Source: G963674665 sp963674665
GTDB taxonomy: Bacteria > Desulfobacterota > Desulfovibrionia > Desulfovibrionales > Desulfovibrionaceae
Length of the DNA: 64,000 nucleotides
Direction: 5' to 3'
Assembly (NCBI GenBank): GCA_963674665.2
Contig: CAXXPL010000001.1
Span: 62,001-126,000, forward strand
Part shown: piece by piece, positions 8,847 through 18,178 of the stretch
Numbering within the stretch: the first letter of the stretch is position 1
Layout of the letters: every line of letters begins with the position of its first letter
Made by a program: the position numbers and the translations under genes
Notes under the pieces: generated by a model
Told to the model about the DNA's origin: nothing
What the model saw: the letters and a program-made list of their open reading frames with translations, nothing else
Database searches by the model: none

Positions 8847-8849
8847 GGC

Positions 8850-9167
8850 CTACCCTTCCTGTCTGGCGTTTTGGGAGTTGGCAAAGGCCTTGCCCTTGCC
8901 GCAGGATGGATCGCTCAGGGGGCAGTGGTTTTCGCAGATGGGGCAGAAGCCGGCGTCCATTGGCAATGACTCGGCTTTCGGGCCTTCCAGGCTTTGCTCC
9001 GGCGACAAGCGGGGATGCTCCTCCCTGAGGGTGTGCATGCGGCCAAATCCGCGGCCTCTTCCCTGTCCGCGTCCCAGTCCTTTGCCACTAGCACGTCCTC
9101 GTCCGTGGTCGCGCCCCTCGTGGCAGCCTGATGCGTATCGTTCGTGTTTTCTATGGAATCCAAACAT
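8850..9167 (-). CDS. Small Gly/Arg/His-rich protein with a Cys cluster
   Basis: A 105-residue protein starting at ATG 9167 with AGGAGA eight bases upstream. The N-terminal half is rich in Gly, Arg and His (for example GKGLGRGQGRGRGFGR), and the C-terminal end holds CPICENHCPLSDPSCGKG, four cysteines that could bind zinc or a cluster. It resembles other small GRG proteins encoded next to MarR genes in anaerobes, whose function I do not know. It is the first gene of the operon and is translationally coupled to the MarR gene, which has a similar basic Gly-rich tail. Confidence 0.75.
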   Translation of the reverse strand: MFGFHRKHERYASGCHEGRDHGRGRASGKGLGRGQGRGRGFGRMHTLREEHPRLSPEQSLEGPKAESLPMDAGFCPICENHCPLSDPSCGKGKAFANSQNARQEG

Positions 9168-9200
9168 GTTGATGTCTCCTTTGGATACGGTTATTTGAAG

Positions 9201-9265
9201 AGGTACCTTCGTTTTATCATGGAATATAGCGAGCCGAATCCGATTGTCAAGATGTGGAGGTACCT
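9201..9265 (-). promoter_or_regulatory. Promoter with two flanking palindromic operator boxes
   Basis: On the minus strand a -35 TTGACA (9250-9245) and a -10 TATATT (9228-9223) are 16 bp apart. The perfect palindrome AGGTACCT occurs at 9258-9265, just upstream of -35, and again at 9201-9208, just downstream of -10, 57 bp apart. Transcription would run into the Gly/Arg-rich protein, MarR and DUF3861 genes. Autoregulation by the MarR protein is inference from position. Confidence 0.75.
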
Positions 9266-9507
9266 TTTTATTTATCCGAAGGAGTGAATAAGGGAGAAAG
9301 CTTCGTGCCAAGGGGCGCTGCTGGACAATCCCGATGGAGGTGTGAGCGGCAAGGCATGAAGAATGATTTGGAAAACGAATTGGAGGAAGGGAGGACCGGT
9401 TCAAGTGTTCAGGTGGTGCAATTGGGAAAGGTGCCGATCACGGAATCGTGATTCGGCATTGAAAGGTGCTGCCCCCCTGTCCGGATGAATCCGGAATTTC
9501 CTGACCG

Positions 9508-9719
9508 CTATCCCTCTTCGAGGCGTCTCGTGAAGGCTTCCTCGTCCATGTCCAGGACTTCGTTTTTGACGAGAAAAGAGGCCACGTTGGAGAGGACGGA
9601 ACGCTGCGCCGGATGCTGTCCGGCAGATCCATCCCAATGGCGTCGAAATAATCCTCGGGGCTGTCGAACCTGCTGTCGGAATCCGCTTCAAGACGTATGG
9701 AGCGTTTGCGCTGATACAT
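9508..9719 (-). CDS. Small acidic protein of unknown function (one frameshift)
   Basis: The frame opens at ATG 9719, preceded by GGGAGG, and reads MYQRKRSIRLEADSDSRF through DLPDSI. Near 9616-9630 coding sense moves to another frame reading VLSNVASFLVKNEVLDMDEE and ending RRLEEG at TAG 9508. One added G near 9626 joins the two into 70 residues. The acidic, Leu-spaced C-terminus and the good ribosome-binding site support a real gene. No family is recognised. Confidence 0.5.
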
Positions 9720-9754
9720 GATGGCCTCCCGGGGCCTTCCCGTGTCTTGCTCAC

Positions 9755-10124
9755 GGTGGTTGGCTGGCGCGCCGGTCAGGCGCTTCCACTGCCCTACGGA
9801 ATCAAGCCCTGGTATAGTATCTAGAAAAAGTCAAGAGAAATATCGTCCAGTGACATTTCTTTTCAGTCCAAAGACAGGAAACCAGGCTCGTAAGGGCCGC
9901 GTTTCGGGGAGCGTCGATGGATGGCAGGGTGGAGGAAGGGGAGGTGACGCGGGATAAGTGTTTGGGAGAAAAGAAGGATGAGACAGGCGGGTGTCGATGA
10001 TGGGGAGCACGGGCACTCCAGGCCCGACATGGCCGCCGTCCGGATCTGATGCAACCGGATCACAGAAATGTCCCGCCCGGGGGACATTGGCCGTCAGGTC
10101 TGATGGTTGGCGGGGAAGAACATG
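9755..10124. other. Gene-free stretch
   Basis: About 370 bp between two short minus-strand genes. I see no convincing frame with a ribosome-binding site. It should hold the promoter of the 9508-9719 gene and the 3' end of the 10125-10340 transcript, but no clear element stands out. Confidence 0.5.
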
Positions 10125-10340
10125 TCAACTGTAGTCGTCTTCATTCTCTTCGCTTTCCTCTTCCTCGAGTTCCTCGACCATCTCTTCGAGAATGGCGTCC
10201 ATCTCCGAACAAAATTCCTCGAGTTTCTCTTCCAGAAGATCTCGTCGTTTTCGAATCGCTCGAAATAGTTGAGGATGCCCGTATTGGTGATGATTGTAGT
10301 CAGCCACCATTTCCGCCAGCCTGTCGCCCTTTTCGGCCAT
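10125..10340 (-). CDS. Small acidic helical protein of unknown function
   Basis: A 71-residue protein with a strong ribosome-binding site (AAGGAG, eight bases before ATG 10340). The N-terminal half is basic (FRAIRKRRDLLEEKLEEF) and the C-terminal half very acidic (EEMVEELEEEESEENEDDY), predicting one or two charged helices. No family is recognised. The nearest plus-strand gene is divergent, so it is its own unit. Confidence 0.6.
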   Translation of the reverse strand: MAEKGDRLAEMVADYNHHQYGHPQLFRAIRKRRDLLEEKLEEFCSEMDAILEEMVEELEEEESEENEDDYS

Positions 10341-10632
10341 GAGCCATCTCCTTGTCGCTCGTTGGGTTTGCCGCCGCAGCCCTTGTGTGACCCGCAGCTT
10401 TTTTTTGGATATACCCCATTTTTAGCTCTTGGCAACAAGCTTGTAAGTAGCAAAATGTGTTCCCATTGCTACATTGTCGCGTTTACAGACAGTTGCGAGC
10501 CGGGTATAAATTTCGGCAACATGCTGTCTGCCCTTTGTTTTCAAGCAGGCCAGGGGGGCGAAACACTTGAGGACGGTTCGAAGAAACTGCTGTAGGGCCG
10601 TGCCCAGGCAATAAAAACACTCAAGGAGAATC

Positions 10633-11555
10633 ATGATGCATCGAGGACAGGTGATGGTGGATGTTGAGCGCTGTACCGGATGTGGCAAGTGCGTCCGGGT
10701 GTGCCCAGACAAGACCCTGGTTTTGCAGGAACAGGAGGGGGGGCAAGCGCGCCAGAGCCATCACGGACACGTGTCTTGGTTGCGGCCACTGCCAGGCCAT
10801 GTGCCCCGAGGATGCGGTACGGGGTAACCTTTGCCGACGAATGGGCCACGGCCTGGGCCAACTTTCAGAGCGATGAATCCTGGCTCCCACCCGGGGAGTA
10901 TGCCACCGGCGAGCTAGTGCGGTTGATGCGCTCCAGGAGGTCCTGCCGCAACTTCATGGATAAGGCCGTGCCCCTTGATCTGCTGGAGGATCTGGTACGC
11001 ATCGGGGTAACAGCGCCTTCCGGCACCAACTGCCAGCTCTGGACCTTCACGCTGCTGCCCACACGGGAGCGGGTCATGACCCTTTCCGACAAAATCAAGG
11101 ATTTTTTCAGGGATCTCAACAAGAAGGCTGAAATGAGCTGGTTGCGGAACGCCCTGGCCCTGGTGGGGCAGCCGGATCTGAAAAACTACTATTACGAGTA
11201 CTACGCCTCGGTGCGCGGGGCCATCGAAGCCTGGGAGGAGCGCGGCGAGGACCGGCTTTTCTACTCCGCGCCGGCAGCCATCCTCGTGGGCATGCGCCCC
11301 GGCGCGAGCTGCCCCGCCGAGGATGCCATGCTGGCCACCCAGAACCTTCTTCTAGGCGCACACGCACTGGGGCTCGGCACCTGTCTCATCGGCTACGCTG
11401 TGGAGGCCATGCGGCACACCCCCCGCATCAAGGACGCCGTGAACATCCCCCGCAAGGAGCCGGTATACGCCGTCATCGCTCTGGGGTGGCCCGCTTGGCC
11501 CGAAGAGGCCTATCAGCGGGTCACCAGCCGCCGCAAGCCCCTGGTGCGCATATAG
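10633..11555 (+). CDS. Ferredoxin-domain nitroreductase (two frameshifts)
   Basis: A fusion of an N-terminal 2x[4Fe-4S] ferredoxin domain (CTGCGKCVRVCP, then CLGCGHCQAMCP) and a nitroreductase domain (RSRRSCRNF, APSGTNCQLW, LGLGTCLIGYA). Members reduce nitro compounds or quinones with FMN, drawing electrons through the clusters. The frame breaks twice: one extra G in the G7 run at 10737-10743 and one extra G in CGGGG near 10820. Removing both gives 306 residues in one frame. ATG 10633 follows AAGGAG. The shifts look like homopolymer errors. The substrate cannot be read from sequence. A dispersed palindrome follows the gene. Confidence 0.85.
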
Positions 11556-11582
11556 ATGCCGGGGAGAAGGGAAAGAGAATTT

Positions 11583-11617
11583 CCGGGGTGAACCCTTATG
11601 AAAGGGAGGGCACCCCG
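11583..11617. terminator. Palindrome of the dispersed family
   Basis: CCGGGGTG-A-ACCCTTATGAAAGGG-AGGGCACCCCG pairs imperfectly about 25 bp after the nitroreductase stop codon and is followed by CCCCTTTCC, a flank shared with other members. Confidence 0.6.
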
Positions 11618-11784
11618 CCCCTTTCCAAAGATCTTTTAATGTTGAAGCGTTGCGTAGACGGGTGGCATCTATTTATTGTCCGGAGTCGGATACGGGAATG
11701 TTTCACTTTCACCAGCGTATTGTGCTAGTGTAGCATTAAGAAAAATAGCTTTATCATATTGAAGTTTTTGAGGAGGTGGGCCGG

Positions 11785-11815
11785 AGGGGGGTCCTTTTTA
11801 AATAAGAACCCCCCT
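11785..11815. repeat. Palindrome of the dispersed family
   Basis: AGGGGGGT and ACCCCCCT are paired around a T/A-rich loop, preceded by TTTTTGAGGAGGTGGG as in the elements at 4120 and 49694. It lies 35 bp before the phasin-like start codon, so here it sits in a leader rather than after a gene. Confidence 0.65.
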
Positions 11816-11849
11816 GAGGTACCAAAACCCACAACACAAGGAGTCGGCA

Positions 11850-12263
11850 ATGCCAAGGCCAGAGGACAGAATATACGAGCCCGGGGCCACCCGGGCCGCC
11901 ATCAAGGACGCGGTGCGCAAGGGCCTGCTCACGGGGTTGGGCGCCGCGCTGTTGACCCGTGAGAGGATAGGCCAGGTCATGGACAGGCTCGTCCAGGAGG
12001 GCAAGGTCACCACGGACGAGGCCAGGCGAATGACCGACGAGCTGGTGGAAAAGGGCAGGGGCGAGTTCAAGGACCTTCAGGAGCGCATCCAGGAGTCCCT
12101 GCACAAGGGATTGCGCGAGCTGGATGTCGCCACCACTAAGGATCACGAAACCCTGGAAAAGCGCATCGAGTCCCTGGAAAAGGCCAACCAGGCCCTGGAG
12201 ATCAGGCTCGCGGCGCTGGAAAAGCCCGCGAAGCGGAAGTCTGGAGACAAGGGGAACGGGTAG
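11850..12263 (+). CDS. Phasin-like coiled-coil protein
   Basis: A 137-residue mostly helical protein starting at ATG 11850 after AAGGAG. A short hydrophobic patch (GLLTGLGAALLTRERI) precedes long charged helices and a basic tail (EKPAKRKSGDK). The pattern resembles PhaF/phasin-type proteins and the small helical proteins often found before ABC1 kinases. Its stop is 4 bp before the UbiB-family start, so the two are one operon and probably act together in membrane lipid or quinone upkeep (inference). It contains no catalytic motif. Confidence 0.7.
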   Translation: MPRPEDRIYEPGATRAAIKDAVRKGLLTGLGAALLTRERIGQVMDRLVQEGKVTTDEARRMTDELVEKGRGEFKDLQERIQESLHKGLRELDVATTKDHETLEKRIESLEKANQALEIRLAALEKPAKRKSGDKGNG

Positions 12264-12267
12264 CTGA

Positions 12268-13924
12268 ATGGATTTGAATACGTTGCGCCACCTGGGGCGG
12301 TTCAAGGAGATAATCGTGACCCTTGCCCGCTTCGGGTTCGACGAGGTGGTGGACAGACTGGAACTACCCGAAAGGTTTCTGCCGTTCATCGAAACGCGGG
12401 GCGAGGGGGCCGGGGTCGCCTTTGAGGAGCGGATACGCATGCTCCTTGAGGCCCTTGGCCCTACCTTTGTGAAGCTTGGGCAGGTCTTGAGCATGCGCCC
12501 GGACATAGCGCCCCCGAAATTGCTGGTGGCCCTGCGGAAGCTTCAGGGCGAGGTGGGCGCCAGTGCCTTTTCACCAGATCAAGGGCGTGGTGGAAGAATG
12601 CCTGGAGTGCTCACTGGAGCATGCCTTCAGCTCCTTTCAGGAGGAGCCCCTTGCTTCGGCCTCCATGGGGCAGGTGCACAGGGCGGTGCTCAGGAAAGAG
12701 GGCTTGCCCGTTGCCGTGAAGGTGCTCAAACCGGGCATCAAGGACAAGCTCATCGTGGACCTCTCCCTGCTCGAAAACCTGGCCGAGACCCTGAACGGAA
12801 AGATAGACGCCCTGCGCATGTACGACCTCCCGGGCATTGTCAGGGAACTCAAGTCCATGCTGCTCAGGGAACTGGACTTTCATCGCGAGGCCCGGAACAT
12901 CGAGATCGCCAGGGGCAACTTGGCTGAGATGAAGGGCATACGCATCCCCCTTGTCTATCCCACCTATTCCTGCCAGCGCGTCCTGACCATGGAGCTGTTC
13001 AACGGCCGCATGATTAACCAGGTTCGCGAGGAGGAATTCAGGGATTTCGAGGAAATGGGCAAGCTCGGGTTGCGCGTGGTGCTGAAGCAGATCCTGGAGG
13101 ACGGCTTTTTTCACGCCGACCCGCACCCGGGCAATCTCATGCTTCTGGAAAGCGGTGATGTGGGCATCATCGACTGGGGTATGGTGGGGCGCCTGACCTA
13201 CAACATGCGCCAGGAACTCATCAGCATGATCTACTACGTGGAGACGCGGGACACGGAGCGCATCATCGACCTGATCCTGCAGATGTCCGACTCCGAACCG
13301 CCCCTGCGCCTGGAGATGCTGGAGCGGGACATCATGGATGTGCTCGACGCCTACGTCAACGTGCCTGTGGGCGAGATTCAGGTGGGGGCGTTGCTGCTGG
13401 AGCTCACCAACCTGTTCCGGGATTACGGAATTCCCATCCCGCCGGGCCTGGCCACAGTGGTCAAGGCACTGCTCAGCGGCGAGGGGTCGGCACGGCTCAT
13501 CTACCCGGATCTGGACGTCATCGCGGAGGCCCGCCCCCTGGTGGAGAGGCTGGCCAAGGAGCGGTTCTCAAGGCGTAACATTTTCCGCGCCCTGCGGCGA
13601 ACCCTGGAGAGCGCCTGGAAGTTGCACAGGCAACTGCCCGCGCGGCTGGACAATCTGGTTCGCAAAGCGGAAAAGGGCGAGATCTCCGTGCGGCTGCGGC
13701 ACGAGAACCTATCGGGCCTGCGCGAGACCCTGGAGACAGCCTCCAACCGGCTGTCCCTGGCCATCATCCTGGCCGCTCTTTTTCTTGGTTCGTCCCTGAT
13801 AATCAACTCCAAGCTCGAACCCCTGCTCTTCGGCTACCCCGCCCTGGGCGTTCTCGGGTACATCAGCTCGGGTTTGCTCGGCCTGTGGCTGGTCATCATC
13901 ATTCTGCGCAGGAAGAAATTCTGA
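12268..13924 (+). CDS. UbiB/AarF (ABC1) atypical kinase (one frameshift)
   Basis: An ABC1-family membrane-linked atypical kinase/ATPase, needed in other bacteria for quinone synthesis. Marks: KxGQ motif (FVKLGQVLSMRPDI), Ala-rich loop ASASMGQVHRAVL, VAVKVLKPGI, ExD motif (ELDFHREARN), HADPHPGN and IDWGMVG. Two hydrophobic segments close the protein (about residues 495-545). The frame breaks near 12555: one extra G in GTGGGCGCC; with GTGGCGCC the joint reads GEVAPVPFHQIK, exactly the family pattern, and the product has 551 residues, the usual length. I treat it as a sequencing error. It is cotranscribed with the phasin-like gene. Confidence 0.9.
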
Positions 13925-14067
13925 CAAGAGTCGGGCAAAATGGTATGAAGCGATGGATGTCACCTCGAGAAGCCCCTTTTCACCTCTTTGCCGCCATTTT
14001 TAGACCGAAAAGGTGGAATTTCCGGAACGACCGTTCAAATTCTTGCCATTTGGACTCAGAGGGCCTA

Positions 14068-14107
14068 GGGTGCGCCGTTGCAACGGAGAACCATAACGGC
14101 TACGCCC
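14068..14107 (+). other. Structured leader hairpin upstream of ribF
   Basis: GCCGTT at 14074-14079 pairs with AACGGC at 14095-14100, and GGGTG with CGCCC extends the stem beyond a small internal loop. It lies 50 bp before the ribF start. It does not match the FMN riboswitch (RFN element) that I looked for. A regulatory role is speculative. Confidence 0.35.
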
Positions 14108-14158
14108 TCCGAGCGCCCATACCAAGGGTGGAGGGGCGGACAGCCGCAGAGCCGATAC

Positions 14159-15103
14159 ATGCATATAGCACGCGAACGACAAGAAATTCCCCTTGATCTT
14201 GCCAAGGGCAGTTGTGTGACCATTGGCAATTTCGATGGTGTGCACAGAGGGCACCAGAAGCTCATCAGCACCATCATCCACAAAGCCAGGCTGCGGGACA
14301 TGCACAGCGTGGTGGTGTCCTTCTGCCCCCACCCCTTGCACGTCCTTGTGGGACCGCATACCCCTCCCTTCATCACCGTCCGGGAGCAGAAACTGGATTT
14401 CATCGAGGCCCTGGGCGTGGACCTGACCATGTTGCTGCACTTCACCAAGGACATGGCCGCGCTGGAACCAGAGGAGTTCGTGCGCCGCTACCTGGTGGAG
14501 TGGTTGAACACCAAGGAACTGGTGGTGGGCTACGACTACTCCTTCGGAAAGGGGCGCAAGGGCAATTTCGCGCTTCTGCAGGAGCTGGGGAGCCGCCACG
14601 GATTCAATGTGGAGCGGCTGGACCCGGTGATCATCAACGACGCCATCGTGAGTTCCACGCGCATACGGGACATGATCCGCGCCGGGGACGTCTGGGGGAC
14701 CAAACCCCTGTTGGGGCGCTTCTACGTGGTGCGCGGCGAGGTGATACACGGCAAGAACAGGGGCGGCAGGCTCCTGGGCTTTCCCACCGCCAATCTCAAG
14801 CTGGAGAACGAGGTGCACCCCGCCACCGGCGTCTACGCGGTCTGGGCGCAACTCAACGGCGATATCCTGCCCGCGGTGGCCAACATCGGCAACAACCCCA
14901 CCTTCGGCAACACCGAAGTGAGTGTGGAAGTGCACCTCTTGGACTTCAACCAGGATCTGTACGGCCGTGAGCTGCGGGTGCATTTCGTGCAGCGGCTCAG
15001 GCCGGAAAGGAAATTCTCTGGCCTGGAGGAACTGGTGGCCCGCATCCAGGAGGACATCTCCCTGGCCGTGCGGATTCTTTCGGCTCCCGAAGCCAAACCT
15101 TGA
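14159..15103 (+). CDS. ribF: Bifunctional riboflavin kinase / FMN adenylyltransferase
   Basis: A 314-residue RibF that makes FMN from riboflavin and then FAD. The N-terminal nucleotidyltransferase half shows TIGNFDGVHRGHQ, FCPHPLHVL and VSSTRIRDMI; the C-terminal kinase half shows GRLLGFPTANLKL, GVYAVWAQL and NIGNNPTFG. An upstream extension is open from 14078, but ATG 14159 gives the usual start close to the GNFDGVHRGH motif. The ribosome-binding site is weak. It stands alone, between the UbiB operon and the ClC gene. Confidence 0.95.
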   Translation: MHIARERQEIPLDLAKGSCVTIGNFDGVHRGHQKLISTIIHKARLRDMHSVVVSFCPHPLHVLVGPHTPPFITVREQKLDFIEALGVDLTMLLHFTKDMAALEPEEFVRRYLVEWLNTKELVVGYDYSFGKGRKGNFALLQELGSRHGFNVERLDPVIINDAIVSSTRIRDMIRAGDVWGTKPLLGRFYVVRGEVIHGKNRGGRLLGFPTANLKLENEVHPATGVYAVWAQLNGDILPAVANIGNNPTFGNTEVSVEVHLLDFNQDLYGRELRVHFVQRLRPERKFSGLEELVARIQEDISLAVRILSAPEAKP

Positions 15104-15244
15104 TTTCCGCCGACAGGAGTGGATAACACTCGGGGGGCGGGATACGACTTTCAGCAACAACTTAATGGGCTAACTATTTTATCTTGAAAGCCTTACCACA
15201 AGCCCTGCTCTGAGCATCTTGTGCCGCTGAAGCGGAAAAGAGCC

Positions 15245-17140
15245 ATGAACTCCGACAACAATTTACCAAAGGACTCGGATCCTAAAGACTATCTGCATCG
15301 TCCCACCGAGGCCATGCACGCCAAGATCCTGCGCTACTGGCTGCTGATCAGGCGTTCCTACCTGTCCGTGGGCAATGTGCGCTGGCTGCTTTTGGGCGTG
15401 CTCATGGGTGTGCTGTCCGGCGTGGCGGCCATAGGCTTCTTCTATGCCATCGAAGGACTAAAGCACCTCTGGATCGGCGGGCTGGCCGGTCTTTCCCTGC
15501 CCGGACCCGCGGGCGAGGAGATCTTCGCCTCGGAAGAAGGCGCCGTCGCCCTGAAAACGGCGAGCAGGGTTTGGGTGATACCCATCCTGACCACCGCGGT
15601 GGGGCTGCTTACGGGCTGGCTGGTGTCCCGCTTCATTCCGGAGTCGCAGGCCGGTGGCACCGACGGCACCGATGCCATGATCAAGGCATTTCACAACCAG
15701 GGCGGGGTCATTCGTCCGAAAATACCCATCATCAAGGGCCTCACCTCGATCCTGACCATCGCCTCGGGCGGCAGTGCGGGGCGCGAGGGCCCCATCACGC
15801 AGATCGGCGCGGGCATCGGCTCCTGGCTGTCACTCAAGCTCAAGCTCTCGGCCAGGGAGCGACGCATCCTGCTGCTGGCTGGTGCGGCCGGAGGCCTGGG
15901 CGCCATATTTCGTGCGCCCATGGGCGCGGCCCTCACAGCCATCGAGGTCATCTACATGGAGGACTTCGAAGCCGAAGCCGTGCTTCCCGCGGTACTCTCC
16001 TCGGTGGTGGCCTACTCCCTGTTCACCATGGTCTTCGGCCATCAGCCCATGTTCGGCATCCCCACCTTCGAGTTCCACAGCCTGCGCGAGCTGCCCGTGT
16101 ACGTGGTGCTGGCCCTGTTCTGCTCCCTCATGGGGTGGATCTATGTGCGCACCTTCAGGTTCGTGAAGTACTCCGTGTTCCGCAGGTTGCAGGAAAAGGT
16201 GGGCCTGATGTGGGCCACGGGACTGGGCGGACTGGGCATGGGCCTTCTCGGTTGGGCCTATCCGAACATGCTTACCGGAGGGTACGGCTGGGTGGAGATG
16301 GCCATCCTCGGCGAGCTCGGTATCGGCACCATGCTGGTCATCGCCCTGGGCAAGACCTTGGCCACCTCCCTGACCATCGGCTCGGGCATGAGCGGCGGCA
16401 TGTTCGCCCCGGCCCTTTTCGTTGGGGGCATGAGTGGCGGCGTCATCGGCTACGGAGCCCACGCCCTGTTTCCCGCCATCGTCACCCAACCCGGCGGCTA
16501 CGTTCTGGTGGGCATGGCCGCGTTCTTCGCCGGTGTGGCCAACGCGCCCATCGGCCCCTTGCTCATGGTCTGCGAACTCACCAAGGGGTATGGCCTGCTT
16601 GCGCCCCTGATGTTGTCGTCGGCACTGTGCCTGATCCTGAACCGCAAGGTCTCGCTCTACGAGAACCAGTGCGACAACAAGTTCGAGTCCCCGGCCCACG
16701 CCGCCGATTCCACCATCAACGTGCTGGAGCGGCTTCAGGTCAACGAGTTTTATCAGACCGGCCGCGGCACCGTGCTCGAGGAGTCCATCACCCTCAAGGC
16801 GCTCACCGACATCATCTCCGGAACCAACGAGTTCAATTTTCCGGTGGTGGATCGCTCCGGAGCCTACATAGGGATCCTCACTCTGCAGGACGCGCGCAAG
16901 GTGCTCTTCGAGGACGTGCTGTACGACATCGTGCTGGTGAAGGACCTGATGCGCCCCCCTGTATACGTAAGGCTGGACTATGATCTCTACACCGCCCTGA
17001 TGCGCTTCGTGGGCACCGACCTTGTGCAGATCCCGGTGCTGGACGAGAACAGTCGCATCGTGGGGCACATCACCCGCGAAGACGTGTTCAAAGCCTACTC
17101 CGACGCCATCAAGAGCCTGAAGGAAGAGGAACAGGTGTAG
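15245..17140 (+). CDS. ClC-type chloride channel/antiporter with CBS domains
   Basis: A 631-residue membrane protein with about 10-12 hydrophobic helices and two C-terminal CBS domains (about residues 505-625). ClC marks: GREGPITQIG, whose Glu is the gating residue of the family, GAIFRAPMGAALTAIEV, and GSGMSGGMFAPALFVG. The usual GSGIP loop is replaced by GGTDGTDAM, as in a divergent ClC subgroup. It moves chloride or another anion across the inner membrane; the CBS pair probably senses nucleotides. A GTG at 15221 is in frame, but ATG 15245 is a better start. It is followed by a dispersed palindrome and a convergent gene. Confidence 0.92.
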   Translation: MNSDNNLPKDSDPKDYLHRPTEAMHAKILRYWLLIRRSYLSVGNVRWLLLGVLMGVLSGVAAIGFFYAIEGLKHLWIGGLAGLSLPGPAGEEIFASEEGAVALKTASRVWVIPILTTAVGLLTGWLVSRFIPESQAGGTDGTDAMIKAFHNQGGVIRPKIPIIKGLTSILTIASGGSAGREGPITQIGAGIGSWLSLKLKLSARERRILLLAGAAGGLGAIFRAPMGAALTAIEVIYMEDFEAEAVLPAVLSSVVAYSLFTMVFGHQPMFGIPTFEFHSLRELPVYVVLALFCSLMGWIYVRTFRFVKYSVFRRLQEKVGLMWATGLGGLGMGLLGWAYPNMLTGGYGWVEMAILGELGIGTMLVIALGKTLATSLTIGSGMSGGMFAPALFVGGMSGGVIGYGAHALFPAIVTQPGGYVLVGMAAFFAGVANAPIGPLLMVCELTKGYGLLAPLMLSSALCLILNRKVSLYENQCDNKFESPAHAADSTINVLERLQVNEFYQTGRGTVLEESITLKALTDIISGTNEFNFPVVDRSGAYIGILTLQDARKVLFEDVLYDIVLVKDLMRPPVYVRLDYDLYTALMRFVGTDLVQIPVLDENSRIVGHITREDVFKAYSDAIKSLKEEEQV

Positions 17141-17167
17141 GGGAGCGGTAACGGTATTGATAGATTT

Positions 17168-17204
17168 CCGGGGGAAACCCTTTTTGAGAAAGTGTTCCCC
17201 CCGG
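17168..17204. terminator. Palindrome of the dispersed family, between convergent genes
   Basis: CCGGGGGAAACCCTTT and AAAGTGTTCCCCCCGG pair imperfectly 28 bp after the ClC stop codon and 26 bp from the stop codon of the convergent aldolase gene, so it can serve both. Confidence 0.7.
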
Positions 17205-17229
17205 TAACTTCCCGATTTTCCCAATCAGC

Positions 17230-17991
17230 TCAGCATGTCTTGTGCACCATCTCCAGCAGGGCCTGCATGGCTTTGTTCGGATCCGGGCGTTCAAAGATGT
17301 TGCGTCCCGCCAGTACGCCTTTTGCGCCGCAGTCCAGGGCGGTCTGCATCATGGAGAGGAATCCTTTAAAGGCGGGCTGGCTGGGACCTCCGGCCACCAG
17401 CACCGGAGCGGGGCAGGACTCCACCGCCAGGGCGAAGCTCTTGGACTCTCCGGAAAAGGGGGCGCTGACGATGTCCGCGCCCAGCTCTCCGCCCAGGCGG
17501 ATGCAGTGGGCGATGAGGCTGGGATCCAGTTCGTTCACTATCTGCCCCCCGCGGGCATAGATCACCGCGAGTACCGGGAGCCCGGCCTGGTGAGCCTCGT
17601 CCGTGATCATGCCGAAGTCAGTGAGCATCCGGTCTTCCAGGTCATTGCCGATGTTCATGTGCACGGCCACGCAGTCGGCGCCCAGACGCAGGGCCTCGGG
17701 AACCGAGCAGACGATGCTCTCGCTGTAGACCGGGAGTCCGTGCCTGGTGCCGCCGGAGAGCTGGACCACCAGGTTGCAGGCCAGGGGTACCTGGTCACCG
17801 TATGCCCTGACCATGCCCTTGTGCAGCACCACACCCTGGGGAGCGGGACCCGCCGCCATGGCGAGAAGTTCCCGGGTATTGCGCACTCCGGGCGTCATGC
17901 CGCTGTTCACGCCGTGATCCAGGGCCAGAATTACGGCCCGGCCGCTTTCAGTGTTGAAAAACCGTTGCTGTTTTCGCGTGCTTCCTGTCAT
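17230..17991 (-). CDS. DhnA-type class I aldolase family protein, Schiff-base Lys apparently replaced
   Basis: A 253-residue TIM-barrel protein of the DhnA/FBA class I, ADH-synthase (AroA') and LsrF group. Seen: ILALDHGVNSG with the family Asp, ADCVAVHMNIG, VIYARGG with the family Tyr, VLVAGGPSQP and GVLAGRNIFERPDP, the phosphate-binding end. At the strand where the family has ADIVK(T), this protein reads ADIVSAPFSG, so the usual Schiff-base Lys is a Ser; the nearest Lys is seven residues later (GESKSF). The true substrate is therefore uncertain. ATG 17991 follows GGGAGG. It is a single-gene unit. Confidence 0.8.
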   Translation of the reverse strand: MTGSTRKQQRFFNTESGRAVILALDHGVNSGMTPGVRNTRELLAMAAGPAPQGVVLHKGMVRAYGDQVPLACNLVVQLSGGTRHGLPVYSESIVCSVPEALRLGADCVAVHMNIGNDLEDRMLTDFGMITDEAHQAGLPVLAVIYARGGQIVNELDPSLIAHCIRLGGELGADIVSAPFSGESKSFALAVESCPAPVLVAGGPSQPAFKGFLSMMQTALDCGAKGVLAGRNIFERPDPNKAMQALLEMVHKTC

Positions 17992-18178
17992 GAGGCCTCC
18001 CGCTTGGAATATTGCGTAAGAAAGCATGCTTTTGCAAGATATTCAAGCCTTCAATGGGGGAGCGTGGAAATCCGGCGCAGGGCGGCGTGGAGGAGGCATG
18101 TTCAGCCACGGACGAACCTGGACACTTCCTCGCAGTGTCTCCAAGGGTTGGAGCGGTCACGAACACGATGAAAAAGCG

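Noticed and set aside
14041..14158. FMN riboswitch before ribF
   Set aside because: The conserved RFN core sequences are not present; only a simple stem is seen.
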